From Clostridiales bacterium (GTDB lineage: Bacteria; Bacillota; Clostridia; Christensenellales; Pumilibacteraceae), in NCBI GenBank assembly GCA_022508485.1, contig JAFLVD010000001.1:173430-237429 (forward strand): a stretch of DNA of 64,000 nucleotides. The letters run 5' to 3'. The position numbers were made by a program, and so were the translations under genes. The notes under the pieces were generated by a model. That model did no database searches, was not told the DNA's origin, and saw only the letters and a program-made list of their open reading frames with translations. Each line of letters opens with the position of its first letter. The first letter of the stretch is position 1. This document shows, piece after piece, positions 35,270 to 44,311 of this stretch.

Positions 35270-36751
35270 CTATTTATCCAAAAGCTTACACATGGCGATA
35301 AACGCCTTTGCGGTCGCCGTAGCGTCGGATAGCGCGCGGTGCGCGTTGTCGTTTACCAAGTTAAGCCGTCCGAGCACGCTGTCGAGCGTTAATATCTCTA
35401 TACCGGGCAGAGCGCGCGGCGCCATACCGAGCGTATCGAAGGTGCGTCTGTCGCCGAAGCAATATCCGATACGGTTGCCGAACTTAATCAAAAACGGAAA
35501 GTCGAACGCTATGTTATGACCGACGAGCGCCGCACCGTAAGTAAACTTGTAAAAGTCCGGCAGTATTTCCTCGAAGGTCGGCTGACCCTTAACCATTTCG
35601 TCGGTAATGCCCGTCTTTTCGACAACGACGTCGGGTATGGGGCGCTTGGGGTCGATCAGCGTATGGAAAACCTCGGTAATCTCGCCGTCGACTATTTTTA
35701 CCGCGCCGAGCTCGGTCGGCGAATCGTTGTGAATGGACAGCCCCGTCGTTTCGAAGTCGAACGCGACAAAAGTGCCCTTTAACGTTTCGGGCGTTTTTTC
35801 GTCGAGCGAAAAAAGACTGGTCTGCACGTATTCCTCGTACGGTCTCGGCGTTATAACCTTGTATTCGCTAGGCGGCTCGACAATTTTGAGCGCGGTTACG
35901 CCGCCCGAAACAACCTTAGAAACGCATTTAACGGTAAGCATCGTTTCGTCTACCCTGCCGCGTTCGACAAGAGAATTGCCGAAAACGACTACGGGCACGT
36001 TTAAAAGACCGCTTTCCGCCAGCGCTATTTTATCGTTGGGGAAATACCTGCACTGCTGCGTACGCTCTCCGTCGTACAAAAGAAACCTCTCGTACCGCTT
36101 TTGCCTGCTTGCGCCGGCGCCCTTACTTAACATATCCGTCGCCATAGTAAGCACGCCGCACACGGTTATGCACTCGTAGTTGGTATCGACGCACGCCGCG
36201 GATAACGCCTCGCCGCCGGTTATGTCGCCCACAATCGGTTCGGCTTGTCCGATTAGATACGTCTTTTTCTCGTGCTTGACTTCCGGCTTATTCTCCAATT
36301 CGCTAAGCTCTACAATCTGAATTTTAATCTCGATCGGATAGATAAATCTGTTTTCGAGATATTGGGTAAGCCGCGGAATAAGATCGTCTGCGGCGAGCAA
36401 TTTCATTCCCTCGTGCATGGGGATAACAACGCGCGTAGGCGACGTCGCCTTTATTCCGTTAGCCGCGCCTGCGATAAACGGAAACCTTTCGACAAACTTT
36501 TTTACGGCCTCTGTAACCGTAAATTCGGTCTGCTCGCACTTTTCGAGAACGAGCTTTATACCGCCGTTAAGCTTACAAATTTTTTCGAGGAGTGAGGATA
36601 ACTCGCCAGTGCGCCCGGTCGGGTCGAACCGCTCGCCGTCGTAATACACAGTTACAACCGCAATACCGTCCCCAAACCTTACGTCGGCGAATCTGCAATC
36701 GGCAAACTTGTTGCCGGAAAGCTCGTTTACTTTTTTGTATATCTCGTTCAT
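35270..36751 (-). CDS. PolC-derived 3'-5' exonuclease lacking PHP and polymerase domains
   Basis: The 493-residue protein occupies the slot between ispG and rimP where Firmicutes keep polC (about 1430 residues). Residues 1-150 look like the PolC N-terminal domain. Residues about 160-300 cover the OB-fold region (TVCGVLTMATDMLS, RFLLYDGERTQQCRYF). A QTSLF motif, like a beta-clamp-binding motif, is at 310-314. Residues 327-490 form a DEDDh exonuclease with intact motifs: FDFETTG (D332, E334), HNIAFD (D417) and HRALSD (H471, D476). PHP, palm and fingers are absent. The frame is clean, so it is not a decaying pseudogene. Proofreading or repair is inferred. Confidence 0.85.
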   Translation of the reverse strand: MNEIYKKVNELSGNKFADCRFADVRFGDGIAVVTVYYDGERFDPTGRTGELSSLLEKICKLNGGIKLVLEKCEQTEFTVTEAVKKFVERFPFIAGAANGIKATSPTRVVIPMHEGMKLLAADDLIPRLTQYLENRFIYPIEIKIQIVELSELENKPEVKHEKKTYLIGQAEPIVGDITGGEALSAACVDTNYECITVCGVLTMATDMLSKGAGASRQKRYERFLLYDGERTQQCRYFPNDKIALAESGLLNVPVVVFGNSLVERGRVDETMLTVKCVSKVVSGGVTALKIVEPPSEYKVITPRPYEEYVQTSLFSLDEKTPETLKGTFVAFDFETTGLSIHNDSPTELGAVKIVDGEITEVFHTLIDPKRPIPDVVVEKTGITDEMVKGQPTFEEILPDFYKFTYGAALVGHNIAFDFPFLIKFGNRIGYCFGDRRTFDTLGMAPRALPGIEILTLDSVLGRLNLVNDNAHRALSDATATAKAFIAMCKLLDK

Positions 36752-37800
36752 GATTTATATGATTTTACCTTTTCGTTTATAAGCTTCATAAGCTCGGGAA
36801 GAATATCGTTCATAGCGATACTTTTTACAATTTTTCCGCCGATAAACAGCGCCGCCTTATCTTCCCCACCTCCGCAAACGCCGAAATCGGCGTCCTGCGC
36901 CTCGCCCGGTCCGTTTACGACGCAACCCATAACCGCAACCTTTACGGGCACGGTGATGTCCTTAGTGGCTTCCTTTAAAACGTCGACGGTCGATTTTAAG
37001 TCGTACTTACACCGCGAGCAAGTGGGACACGACACAACCTGACAATAGTTTTTTTCGATACCGGCTTCCTGCAAAATAAGCCGCGCCGCCTCCACTTCCT
37101 TTACGGGATCGCCGGACAGAGAAACACGAATAGTGTCGCCTATACCGTTTACGAGAAGCGAACCGATACCTATTGCCGAGCGTATAACGCCGCGCTCGTC
37201 CGTACCGGCTTCGGTAACTCCTACGTGGAGCGGATAGTCGACGACTGCGGCAAGCTTTTTATACGCGTCTACTGTCGTTTTTACGTCGGACGACTTAACC
37301 GAAATCACTATATCGTTAAAACCGCACTTTTCGAGAAGTCTAACGTGCTTTAACGCGCTTTTTGTAAGTGCGTCGCTTTTGTCCTCGATAGACTTAAACT
37401 CTTTTTCGAGCGAGCCGGTATTAACGCCTATTCTTATAGGCACGCCGCGGTTTTTACATGCGGAAACGAGGTTTTTTACCTTTCCTTCGTCGCCGATGTT
37501 TCCGGGATTAAACCTTATCTTATCGAATCCTATTTCCACGCATTCGATAGCGAGCCGATAATCAAACTGAATATCGGCTACAAGCGGCATCGAAAATTTA
37601 CCTATAAGCGGTTTACATGCCTCGACCTCAGGCATGCTCGAAACGGCAATGCGCGCGATATCGCAACCTGCTATTTGAAGCCTTTTAAGCTGCTCGGCGG
37701 TTTTTTCGGTATCGAGCGTATCTGTATTTGTCATGGACTGGACGGCTATTTTGTTTCCGCCGCCAATCTCGATATTTTTTATCTTTACCGCAGTGCTCAT
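36748..37800 (-). CDS. ispG: 4-hydroxy-3-methylbut-2-enyl diphosphate synthase
   Basis: The 350-residue [4Fe-4S] enzyme of the MEP pathway has a TIM-barrel N-terminal half. The cluster Cys residues lie in CPTCSRCKYDL and VMGCVVNGPGEA. It follows rseP as in many Firmicutes and overlaps the exonuclease gene by 4 nt. No Shine-Dalgarno precedes the ATG; a consensus promoter ends 6 nt upstream, predicting a leaderless mRNA. Confidence 0.97.
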   Translation of the reverse strand: MSTAVKIKNIEIGGGNKIAVQSMTNTDTLDTEKTAEQLKRLQIAGCDIARIAVSSMPEVEACKPLIGKFSMPLVADIQFDYRLAIECVEIGFDKIRFNPGNIGDEGKVKNLVSACKNRGVPIRIGVNTGSLEKEFKSIEDKSDALTKSALKHVRLLEKCGFNDIVISVKSSDVKTTVDAYKKLAAVVDYPLHVGVTEAGTDERGVIRSAIGIGSLLVNGIGDTIRVSLSGDPVKEVEAARLILQEAGIEKNYCQVVSCPTCSRCKYDLKSTVDVLKEATKDITVPVKVAVMGCVVNGPGEAQDADFGVCGGGEDKAALFIGGKIVKSIAMNDILPELMKLINEKVKSYKS

Positions 37801-37806
37801 GCGTAT

Positions 37807-37835
37807 ATTTTACAACGCAAAAAACAAAATGTCAA
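37807..37835 (-). promoter_or_regulatory. Promoter of ispG, predicted leaderless transcript
   Basis: Minus strand perfect TTGACA (37830-37835), 17-bp spacer, TAAAAT (37807-37812), then ATACGC and the ATG. The -35 lies within the 3' end of rseP. Confidence 0.78.
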
Positions 37836-39135
37836 CCGCAAAGACAAACAGTAACAGCACCACCATTCCTATTGCGTGAATCATTCCCTCTACCTTGCGG
37901 TTAATCGGTTTTTTGCGTATCCATTCTATAACGGTAAACACGACGCGCGACCCGTCGAGCGCCGGGAACGGCAATATATTGAATATCGCAAGATTGCTCG
38001 CAAGAAGCGGCAATAAAATCAAAATGTTACGCCAGTCGAGCGCGGACAGCTTTGCCATCGTCGTAATCGAGCCGACAGGACCGGATACGGAAGTTATCGG
38101 TACCTTGCCCGTTATAAGCTCGCCGAACGATCCGAGTATCGCCCAGGACAGCTTAAACGTGTACGGCACGCAATAGGTAAACGCGTTTTTGGCGTTATTG
38201 CCTATAAACGCGGTATTTTTTTGTGAACCGAAGCCGAACCCGACGTACGATTTTTCCTCTTCCGTGCCGTCCTTATTTTTCTCCGTATACTTTATGGTTT
38301 GCTTTACAACCTTAACGTCGACTTCCCGGTCGTTTCTTATAACCGTGTAGACAAGCGAATCGCCCTCTTTCAAACTCGAATATTTTTTCATTATGTCGTC
38401 GTAGGACTTCATAACCGAGACGTACTCGCCGTTAATAGCCGTAATTAAATCGCCCTCGTGTAAATCGCAGTAAGTCGCGCCGTCGCCGCCGTATACGGGA
38501 TAAACGTAGGTAACCTTAGGCACCGAGTAACCAACCGCCCACAGATAGATAAGCGAAAATATTATCGCCGACAAAAAGTTGAACAGCACGCCGCCGAATA
38601 ACACTATAATACGCTTCCACGGCTTTTGCTGATTGAAGGTTTTTGCCGGATTGCCAAATTTATCGAGCCTTACGGGCGGTTTTTGTTCGGCACGGTCCTT
38701 CACCTCATCCGCAGGCTTTGTACGCATAACGTACGAAAGTAAATCCTCGTCCTTGTTTTCTGCGGACTTATTATTCAAAACCTCTGCGTTTTCTTCGCCG
38801 ACGGGATTTTTAGTCGAATCGGCAGCGCTGTCCGTCGCGGTCGGCGCCGCATTTACTTCGCTTGCGGTTTCACTTACGGTGTCCTTCGGCTTTTCTTCCT
38901 TCTCGTCGTCCGTTTCGCCGTAGAAAGCGCAAAAGCCGCCGAGCGGCAAAAGCCTAAGCGAAAAAAGCTCGCCGTTTTTTCTGCGACGGGATAAAATTTT
39001 GGGACCGAAGCCGACCGCAAACTCGTCGATTGTAAAGCCGAGAATTTTGGCGGTCGTGTAATGCCCCAGCTCGTGGATTAGCACCATTAAGAGCAAAATC
39101 AGTATGGATAAAAGAATGTAGCCGAAAGTTTCCAT
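37810..39135 (-). CDS. rseP: Site-2 protease RseP (M50 family)
   Basis: The 441-residue membrane metalloprotease has HELGH (zinc ligands) in the first membrane helix, a PDZ domain (about 210-290) and the LDG metal-ligand motif in FPALDGSR near the C-terminus. It cleaves membrane-bound regulators. An 80-90-residue low-complexity insert rich in Ala, Thr, Glu and Lys (about 75-160) separates the first segment from the conserved FNQQKPWKRIIVLFGG. GGAGA precedes the ATG. Confidence 0.94.
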   Translation of the reverse strand: METFGYILLSILILLLMVLIHELGHYTTAKILGFTIDEFAVGFGPKILSRRRKNGELFSLRLLPLGGFCAFYGETDDEKEEKPKDTVSETASEVNAAPTATDSAADSTKNPVGEENAEVLNNKSAENKDEDLLSYVMRTKPADEVKDRAEQKPPVRLDKFGNPAKTFNQQKPWKRIIVLFGGVLFNFLSAIIFSLIYLWAVGYSVPKVTYVYPVYGGDGATYCDLHEGDLITAINGEYVSVMKSYDDIMKKYSSLKEGDSLVYTVIRNDREVDVKVVKQTIKYTEKNKDGTEEEKSYVGFGFGSQKNTAFIGNNAKNAFTYCVPYTFKLSWAILGSFGELITGKVPITSVSGPVGSITTMAKLSALDWRNILILLPLLASNLAIFNILPFPALDGSRVVFTVIEWIRKKPINRKVEGMIHAIGMVVLLLFVFAVDILFFAL

Positions 39136-39157
39136 TGTCTCCGATTTAGTCGATAAA

Positions 39158-40267
39158 CTACATAGAGTATATTTTTTCGTACACCCTATTATGCGTATCG
39201 AACACCGTATCTATGTCGTCCGCCTTACCGAGCGTATGCTCGTCCAGCGCGGTTTTGACCCGTGAAATAATATCGGTAAACTTTATTTTGTTTTCCAAAA
39301 ACAGTCTTACTGCCGCTTCGTTTGCGGCGTTTAACACGACCGCCGCGTCGCCGCCTTCTTGCATCGCCTTTTTCGCAAGCTCGGGCGCAGGAAAACGCGC
39401 AGTGTCGGGATTAAAAAAATTAAGCGAAAGCGGAAGTCGCAGGGGCTTATACGATCTCTTCGCGTGAAGAGGATAAGACAGCGCGTACTGTATGGGAAGA
39501 CGCATATCCGCGTAGCTTGCCTGCGCCTTTATCGAACCGTCGTCAAACTCGACCATAGAGTGGACGACGCTTTCGGGGTGGATAACATAGTCGATTGCGG
39601 TAGTGTTAAACAGCCACCGCGCCTCGATAATCTCAAGTCCCTTATTCATCATTGTGGCGCTGTCGACCGAAATCTTTTTGCCCATTTTCCAGTTGGGGTG
39701 AGCTACCGCTTGTTCGGGCGTAACCGCGTCAAGCGCAATATCCTTGCCCCAAAACGGACCGCCGCTTGCGGTAAGAATTATGCGCTTAAACGCCTTTTCG
39801 CCCATAAGCGCCTGCCATACAGCGGAATGCTCGGAATCGACGGGGCGAATTTCGCCGCCCTTACTTAACAGCTTATTTACGATCGCGCCGCCGGCTACAA
39901 GCGATTCCTTGTTGGCAAGAGCGATTATTTTTTTGTTTTTAAGCGCGGAAACAACCGCTTTAAGCCCTATCATGCCGACGACGGCTACAACGATAATATC
40001 CGCATCGCACGCCGCTATTTCGGTCAGAGCGGCGTCGCCGCACACCACGCTCGCACCGGGAAGCGCTCGCTTTACCGCGCCACACTTACTCTTATCGTGA
40101 ATACCGAGCAGATTTACGTTAAACTCTTTTGCAAGCGAAACGAGAGCGGCGTCGTTTGTTCCGCAAGATAATGCAACGACATTGTACTCGCTTTTATTTG
40201 CGCGCACAATGTCGAGTGTTTGACTGCCTATTGAGCCGGTGCAACCGATAATTGCCAATTTTTTCAT
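39158..40267 (-). CDS. dxr: 1-deoxy-D-xylulose-5-phosphate reductoisomerase
   Basis: The 369-residue NADPH enzyme forms MEP. It begins with the Rossmann motif IIGCTGSIGSQTLDI; the metal- and substrate-binding region includes PVDSEHSAVWQ, and ASGGPFWG and MMNKGLEIIEARWLF follow. It lies 4 nt after cdsA. No clear Shine-Dalgarno is present. Confidence 0.97.
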   Translation of the reverse strand: MKKLAIIGCTGSIGSQTLDIVRANKSEYNVVALSCGTNDAALVSLAKEFNVNLLGIHDKSKCGAVKRALPGASVVCGDAALTEIAACDADIIVVAVVGMIGLKAVVSALKNKKIIALANKESLVAGGAIVNKLLSKGGEIRPVDSEHSAVWQALMGEKAFKRIILTASGGPFWGKDIALDAVTPEQAVAHPNWKMGKKISVDSATMMNKGLEIIEARWLFNTTAIDYVIHPESVVHSMVEFDDGSIKAQASYADMRLPIQYALSYPLHAKRSYKPLRLPLSLNFFNPDTARFPAPELAKKAMQEGGDAAVVLNAANEAAVRLFLENKIKFTDIISRVKTALDEHTLGKADDIDTVFDTHNRVYEKIYSM

Positions 40268-40271
40268 AACG

Positions 40272-41192
40272 CTACATAAAAATAATCGCTACGGCGAAAT
40301 ACAGATAAAAGATAACGCCGCTGAAAATAAAACTGTCTACGCGGTCGAGAACGCCGCCGTGTCCGGGCAGAATGTTGGAATAGTCTTTAATTCCGGCGCG
40401 GCGCTTAATGTACGAGGCAAACAAGTCGCCCACCTGCCCCACGACAGAACCGAGCAAACCGAGAACGGCAAGCGATACGCCGGTTTCCAGCCAGCCGCCC
40501 GGGAAGATTTTTATCCCCATTACGTTCCAGCCGAGGTAATAGTTAAGCGCGGCAGCCGCCGCAACGATACCGCTGCCCACAAGTCCGCCGAAAAGTCCGC
40601 CTATCGCGCCCGAAACGGTTTTGTTAGGACTGATTGTCGGACAAAGCTTTTTGCCGCGCAGTCTGCTTCCCACAAAGAAAGCGAACACGTCGGTAATCGT
40701 GGGAACGACAAACATAAGTACGACGCCGGCGGTACGGTAAGGGAGACTGCTCGATATTCCCTCTCTTGCGTTTAAGAAATAGTTAATCGCAAGCGAGAAC
40801 ATAGTTACCATAGTCGGGTACAGCATTGCGAAAATAGTCGCAAAAGCATTGCTTGAAACATGCTTTTTTGAGCACGCCGTAAATATTACCGTAAACAGCA
40901 CCATTACCGCAAGAGATACAAAGTATCCGCCGAGCCCCGACGCATACGATTCGGGGTACAAATATTGCACCGTCCAGAACGAGCCGAAACCCAAAACCAA
41001 GGCCGCGATATTTATAGGATAAATGGGCTTACCAACAAACGTGGGAAGCGCGCGGCAAATCTCGTATGTTCCCACCGCCGCGATAAACACAAGAAATACG
41101 TCAAAAAAAATCTGATGCACGTACATTGAGAGCGCAAGCACGGCAACATAAACTATTGCGATTATTATACCTGTGATTGTTCTGTTTTTCAT
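40272..41192 (-). CDS. cdsA: Phosphatidate cytidylyltransferase
   Basis: The 306-residue integral membrane enzyme makes CDP-diacylglycerol for phospholipids, including the substrate chain leading to cardiolipin synthase. It has about eight membrane helices, NKTVSGAIGGLFGG, and the signature DYSNILPGHGGVLDRVDS near the C-terminus. The start overlaps the uppS stop by 4 nt. Confidence 0.95.
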   Translation of the reverse strand: MKNRTITGIIIAIVYVAVLALSMYVHQIFFDVFLVFIAAVGTYEICRALPTFVGKPIYPINIAALVLGFGSFWTVQYLYPESYASGLGGYFVSLAVMVLFTVIFTACSKKHVSSNAFATIFAMLYPTMVTMFSLAINYFLNAREGISSSLPYRTAGVVLMFVVPTITDVFAFFVGSRLRGKKLCPTISPNKTVSGAIGGLFGGLVGSGIVAAAAALNYYLGWNVMGIKIFPGGWLETGVSLAVLGLLGSVVGQVGDLFASYIKRRAGIKDYSNILPGHGGVLDRVDSFIFSGVIFYLYFAVAIIFM

Positions 41193-41881
41193 GATGTGCC
41201 GAAGCGTCTCGTCCTGTGGGAATACTCGTCAAAAAGCCCGATAAGCTCTGCCTTATCGAAGTCCGGCCAAAGCGTATCGGTAAAGAACAGCTCGCTGTAA
41301 GCGGCCTGATACAAAAGGAAATTGCTTAACCGTTTTTCTCCGCCCGTTCTGATTATCATGTCAAGCTCGGGCGTGCCTGCCGTATACAAATGCCGCTCGA
41401 ACGAGCTTTCGGAAAGCTCGCCGTCCTCCGCGGCAAGGCGCGCGGCGCGAATAATTTCCGCTCTGCCGCTGTAATTAAGCGCGATGTTTACCGATTTGGT
41501 AAGCCCTTCGCCCTCTTTGTAAATTCCGTCGATAATTTGTTGCACGTCGTCCGGAAAATACGAAATATCGCCGAAAAAGTTTACTCTCGCGGATAACGCC
41601 AAAACCTCTTTGGAAAGAGGTAAAAGATGTTTTCTTATAAGGTCGATTAAGGACTCTACCTCGTCCTTTGCTCTTCCCTTATTTTCGGAAGAAAAAGCAT
41701 ACAGCGTAACCGATTGCACGCCGTAATCTATGGCCGCCTTAACAATCGGCTTAATGTTTTTTACGCCGACGGCGTGTCCGGCGACGCGAGGCAATAAATG
41801 TTTTGTCGCCCATCTACGGTTGCCGTCCATTATTATCCCGATATGGCGCGGGATTTTCTTTTCCGAATTATCAGATTTCAA
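41189..41881 (-). CDS. uppS: Undecaprenyl diphosphate synthase (cis-prenyltransferase)
   Basis: The 230-residue enzyme makes the C55 carrier lipid for peptidoglycan. It has the catalytic motif IIMDGNRRWA, LYAFSSENKGR and IIRTGGEKRLSNFLLYQ with the conserved Arg residues. The start is TTG at 41881 inside the frr end. The substrate FPP would come from the ispA product. Confidence 0.96.
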   Translation of the reverse strand: MKSDNSEKKIPRHIGIIMDGNRRWATKHLLPRVAGHAVGVKNIKPIVKAAIDYGVQSVTLYAFSSENKGRAKDEVESLIDLIRKHLLPLSKEVLALSARVNFFGDISYFPDDVQQIIDGIYKEGEGLTKSVNIALNYSGRAEIIRAARLAAEDGELSESSFERHLYTAGTPELDMIIRTGGEKRLSNFLLYQAAYSELFFTDTLWPDFDKAELIGLFDEYSHRTRRFGTS

Positions 41882-42434
41882 GAAGGTCCGATTCCTTTTC
41901 TTTAACGAGCTTATCGACCTTTTCGGTCATAACGTCGAGCTTCTTTTGAATAACCTTTTCAAACTCGGCGAACTCGTCCTCGGAAACGTCCTTTTTAATC
42001 TTTTTGCCCGAATCCAACGCGTCGCGGCGCTCGTTGCGGAGTGCGACCTTGCTGTCCTCGCCCGTCTTTTTAACCTGCTTAATAAGGTCCTTGCGGCGCT
42101 CTTCGGTAAGCTGAGGGAAAGTAAGGCGAATAACCTTGCCGTCGTCGACGGGGTTAATGCCGAGATCGGCGGCGTTGATAGCCTTTAACGCCTCTTTAAG
42201 CATGGACGGATCGTAGAGCGAAATTGTAAGCGTGCGCGCGTCCGTAACGGAAATATTTGCCATTTGATTAAGCGGCGTCATCATACCGTAATAATCGACA
42301 AAAACGCGGCTTAATATAACCGGGTTTGCCCTGCCGGCGCGCATGGAAGCCAACTCGCTTTTAAGATGCTCGATAACCTTTTCGAGCTTTGCGTCGAAAC
42401 CGCCTGAAAGCTCTAACAGCTTTTCGTTCTGCAT
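41871..42434 (-). CDS. frr: Ribosome recycling factor
   Basis: The 187-residue protein has the RRF helical domain signatures EHLKSELASMRAGRANP and VIRLTFPQLTEERRKDLIKQ. It splits post-termination ribosomes with EF-G. GAGGT precedes the ATG. It lies 10 nt after pyrH. Confidence 0.97.
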   Translation of the reverse strand: MQNEKLLELSGGFDAKLEKVIEHLKSELASMRAGRANPVILSRVFVDYYGMMTPLNQMANISVTDARTLTISLYDPSMLKEALKAINAADLGINPVDDGKVIRLTFPQLTEERRKDLIKQVKKTGEDSKVALRNERRDALDSGKKIKKDVSEDEFAEFEKVIQKKLDVMTEKVDKLVKEKESDLLEI

Positions 42435-42444
42435 GATATACCTC

Positions 42445-43140
42445 TCAATGAATTATTGTGCCTATTTTTTCGCCCGTGGCGGCGCGAATAATGCTGTCCT
42501 TTTCCGCCAGTCCGAACGCGATAATAGGAATCTTGTTTTCCATACACATGGTAATGGACGTAAAATCCATAACGGCAATGTTCTTGTTGATTACGTCCAT
42601 GTAGGTAAGCTCACTGTACTTCTTGGCGTTTTTATTGGTTTTGGGATCGCAGTCGTACACGCCGTCAACGTTTTTGGCCATTAAGAGCACGTCCGCTTTA
42701 ATCTCGGCGGCTCTAAGCGCCGCGCCGGAATCGGTGGTAAAATACGGATTGCCTGTGCCGCACGCGAGAATGACTATTCTGCCTTCCTCAAAGTGGTGTA
42801 TCGCCTTTCTCAATATAAACGGCTCTGCGACGGAGTTTATGGAAAGCGCGGTCTGAACGCGAGTGGACACGCCCTTATCCTCTATGGCGTCCTGAAGCGC
42901 AAGCGCGTTCATGACGGTTGCGAGCATACCCATGTGGTCGGCGGTAACTCTGTTCATAGCAACGCCCTGTCTGCCGCGCCAAAAATTGCCGCCGCCGACG
43001 ACTATCGCAATCTCGACGCCCTTATGCGCAAGCTCTACAAGCTGCGTTACAACGCCGTCGACCGTTTCGGGATCGATACCGGTGCCGGTTTTTCCGCCGA
43101 GCGCTTCGCCGCTAAGCTTTAACAAAACTCTTTTATACAT
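42445..43140 (-). CDS. pyrH: Uridylate kinase
   Basis: The 231-residue amino-acid-kinase-family enzyme phosphorylates UMP. It has KRVLLKLSGEALGG, VVGGGNFWRG, CGTGNPYFTTDSGAALRAAE and VMDFTSITMCMENKIPI. The ATG at 43140 is the family start with AGGGG upstream; the longer frame to 43200 has no homology. Confidence 0.97.
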   Translation of the reverse strand: MYKRVLLKLSGEALGGKTGTGIDPETVDGVVTQLVELAHKGVEIAIVVGGGNFWRGRQGVAMNRVTADHMGMLATVMNALALQDAIEDKGVSTRVQTALSINSVAEPFILRKAIHHFEEGRIVILACGTGNPYFTTDSGAALRAAEIKADVLLMAKNVDGVYDCDPKTNKNAKKYSELTYMDVINKNIAVMDFTSITMCMENKIPIIAFGLAEKDSIIRAATGEKIGTIIH

Positions 43141-43208
43141 AAAAACCCCTAATCGGCTATTTGCAAAAATCGGCTTATCGAAAGCTCGGTAAGCCGACAA
43201 TATTGTAA

Positions 43209-44144
43209 TTATTTTTGAGCGAGTTTTGCAACCTCTTCGGCGAGGTTGTCGGTGCGTTTCTCAATGCCCTCGCCCATAACGAGCTTGACAAAGCGAACGA
43301 CCTCGAGCTTTGCGCCCACGGCCTTAGCCGTCTGAGCGACAAGCTGCTCAACCTTTATCGAAGGATCTTTTGCAAACGCCTGATACAACAGGCAGTTTTC
43401 CTCATAGAACTTGCCGAGCTTGTTTTCGGCAATCTTGACAAGCACCGCCTCGGGCTTGTTCTTGTTCTTTTCGTCGTTAAGAAGCTGCTGGTGAATAATC
43501 TCGCGCTCGCGCTCGACAGCCGATGCGGGAACGTCCTCTTTGCGGACGTACGTGGGCTGGAACGCCGCAACGTGCATGGCGACGTCGTGCGCCATTGTAA
43601 CGACTTGCGCAACCTTATCGGCGGCTAAGCCCTCGCAGGCAATTTCGACGAGCGTACCCATCTTGCCGCCCATGTGTATATAAGCTTCTTCGATACCCTT
43701 CGGATTGGAAAGAATGGTCGCGCGGCGAAGAGAGATTTTTTCGCCGGTCTTGGAAGTGGCGGTCGTAATAAGCTCTTCAATGGTACCTTCCGCGGTTTTA
43801 ACCTTGTAAAGCTCTTCCGGGTTCTCTTTTCCGCTCTTAACAACTGCGGCGGCAATGTTGCCGCACAGCTTTACGAACACGTCGCTTTTTGCAACGAAGT
43901 CCGATTCGCAGTTTACTTCGACGAGCGCGCCTACATGCTTATCTTCCGAAGTGGCGGACCAAACCGCGCCCTCGGCGGCAATCCTCGACGCCTTTTTGGC
44001 GGCGACGGACATACCCTGCTCGCGCAGATATTCGCACGCTTTATCGATATCGCCGTTTGTGGCAATGAGCGCTTTTTTGCACGCCATAAGGCCGACGCCC
44101 GTGATTTCTCTTAACTTAGCAACGTCTTGTGCTGTAATTTCCAT
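43209..44144 (-). CDS. tsf: Elongation factor Ts
   Basis: The 311-residue nucleotide exchange factor for EF-Tu has the N-terminal VAKLREITGVGLMACKKAL (UBA-like), the TDFVA-equivalent CESDFVAKSDVF and a C-terminal dimerisation region. GAGGTAATAATT precedes the ATG. The 167-bp gap to rpsB holds two TATAAT boxes 10 bp apart on the minus strand, without an obvious -35. Confidence 0.97.
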   Translation of the reverse strand: MEITAQDVAKLREITGVGLMACKKALIATNGDIDKACEYLREQGMSVAAKKASRIAAEGAVWSATSEDKHVGALVEVNCESDFVAKSDVFVKLCGNIAAAVVKSGKENPEELYKVKTAEGTIEELITTATSKTGEKISLRRATILSNPKGIEEAYIHMGGKMGTLVEIACEGLAADKVAQVVTMAHDVAMHVAAFQPTYVRKEDVPASAVEREREIIHQQLLNDEKNKNKPEAVLVKIAENKLGKFYEENCLLYQAFAKDPSIKVEQLVAQTAKAVGAKLEVVRFVKLVMGEGIEKRTDNLAEEVAKLAQK

Positions 44145-44311
44145 AATTATTACCTCTATATGCTATTATTTTGTTTCGATTTGTTTGTAAAGTAAGCTCT
44201 GTCGGCTTGCGTCTTATTGCTATATGTGTAGCTGATTATAGCGCATTATAGCTGTCTTTTAGGCACACCTTATAGCTTAGTACAACCAAGCCGTAACGCA
44301 ATCCGTCAAGA

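Noticed and set aside
35270..36751. polC pseudogene
   Set aside because: The frame is intact from start to stop, all exonuclease catalytic residues are present, and it overlaps ispG translationally, so a reduced but functional gene is more likely.
44145..44311. Promoter for tsf from two TATAAT boxes 10 bp apart
   Set aside because: No acceptable -35 at 16-18 bp for either box; A+T-rich intergenic chance matches cannot be excluded.
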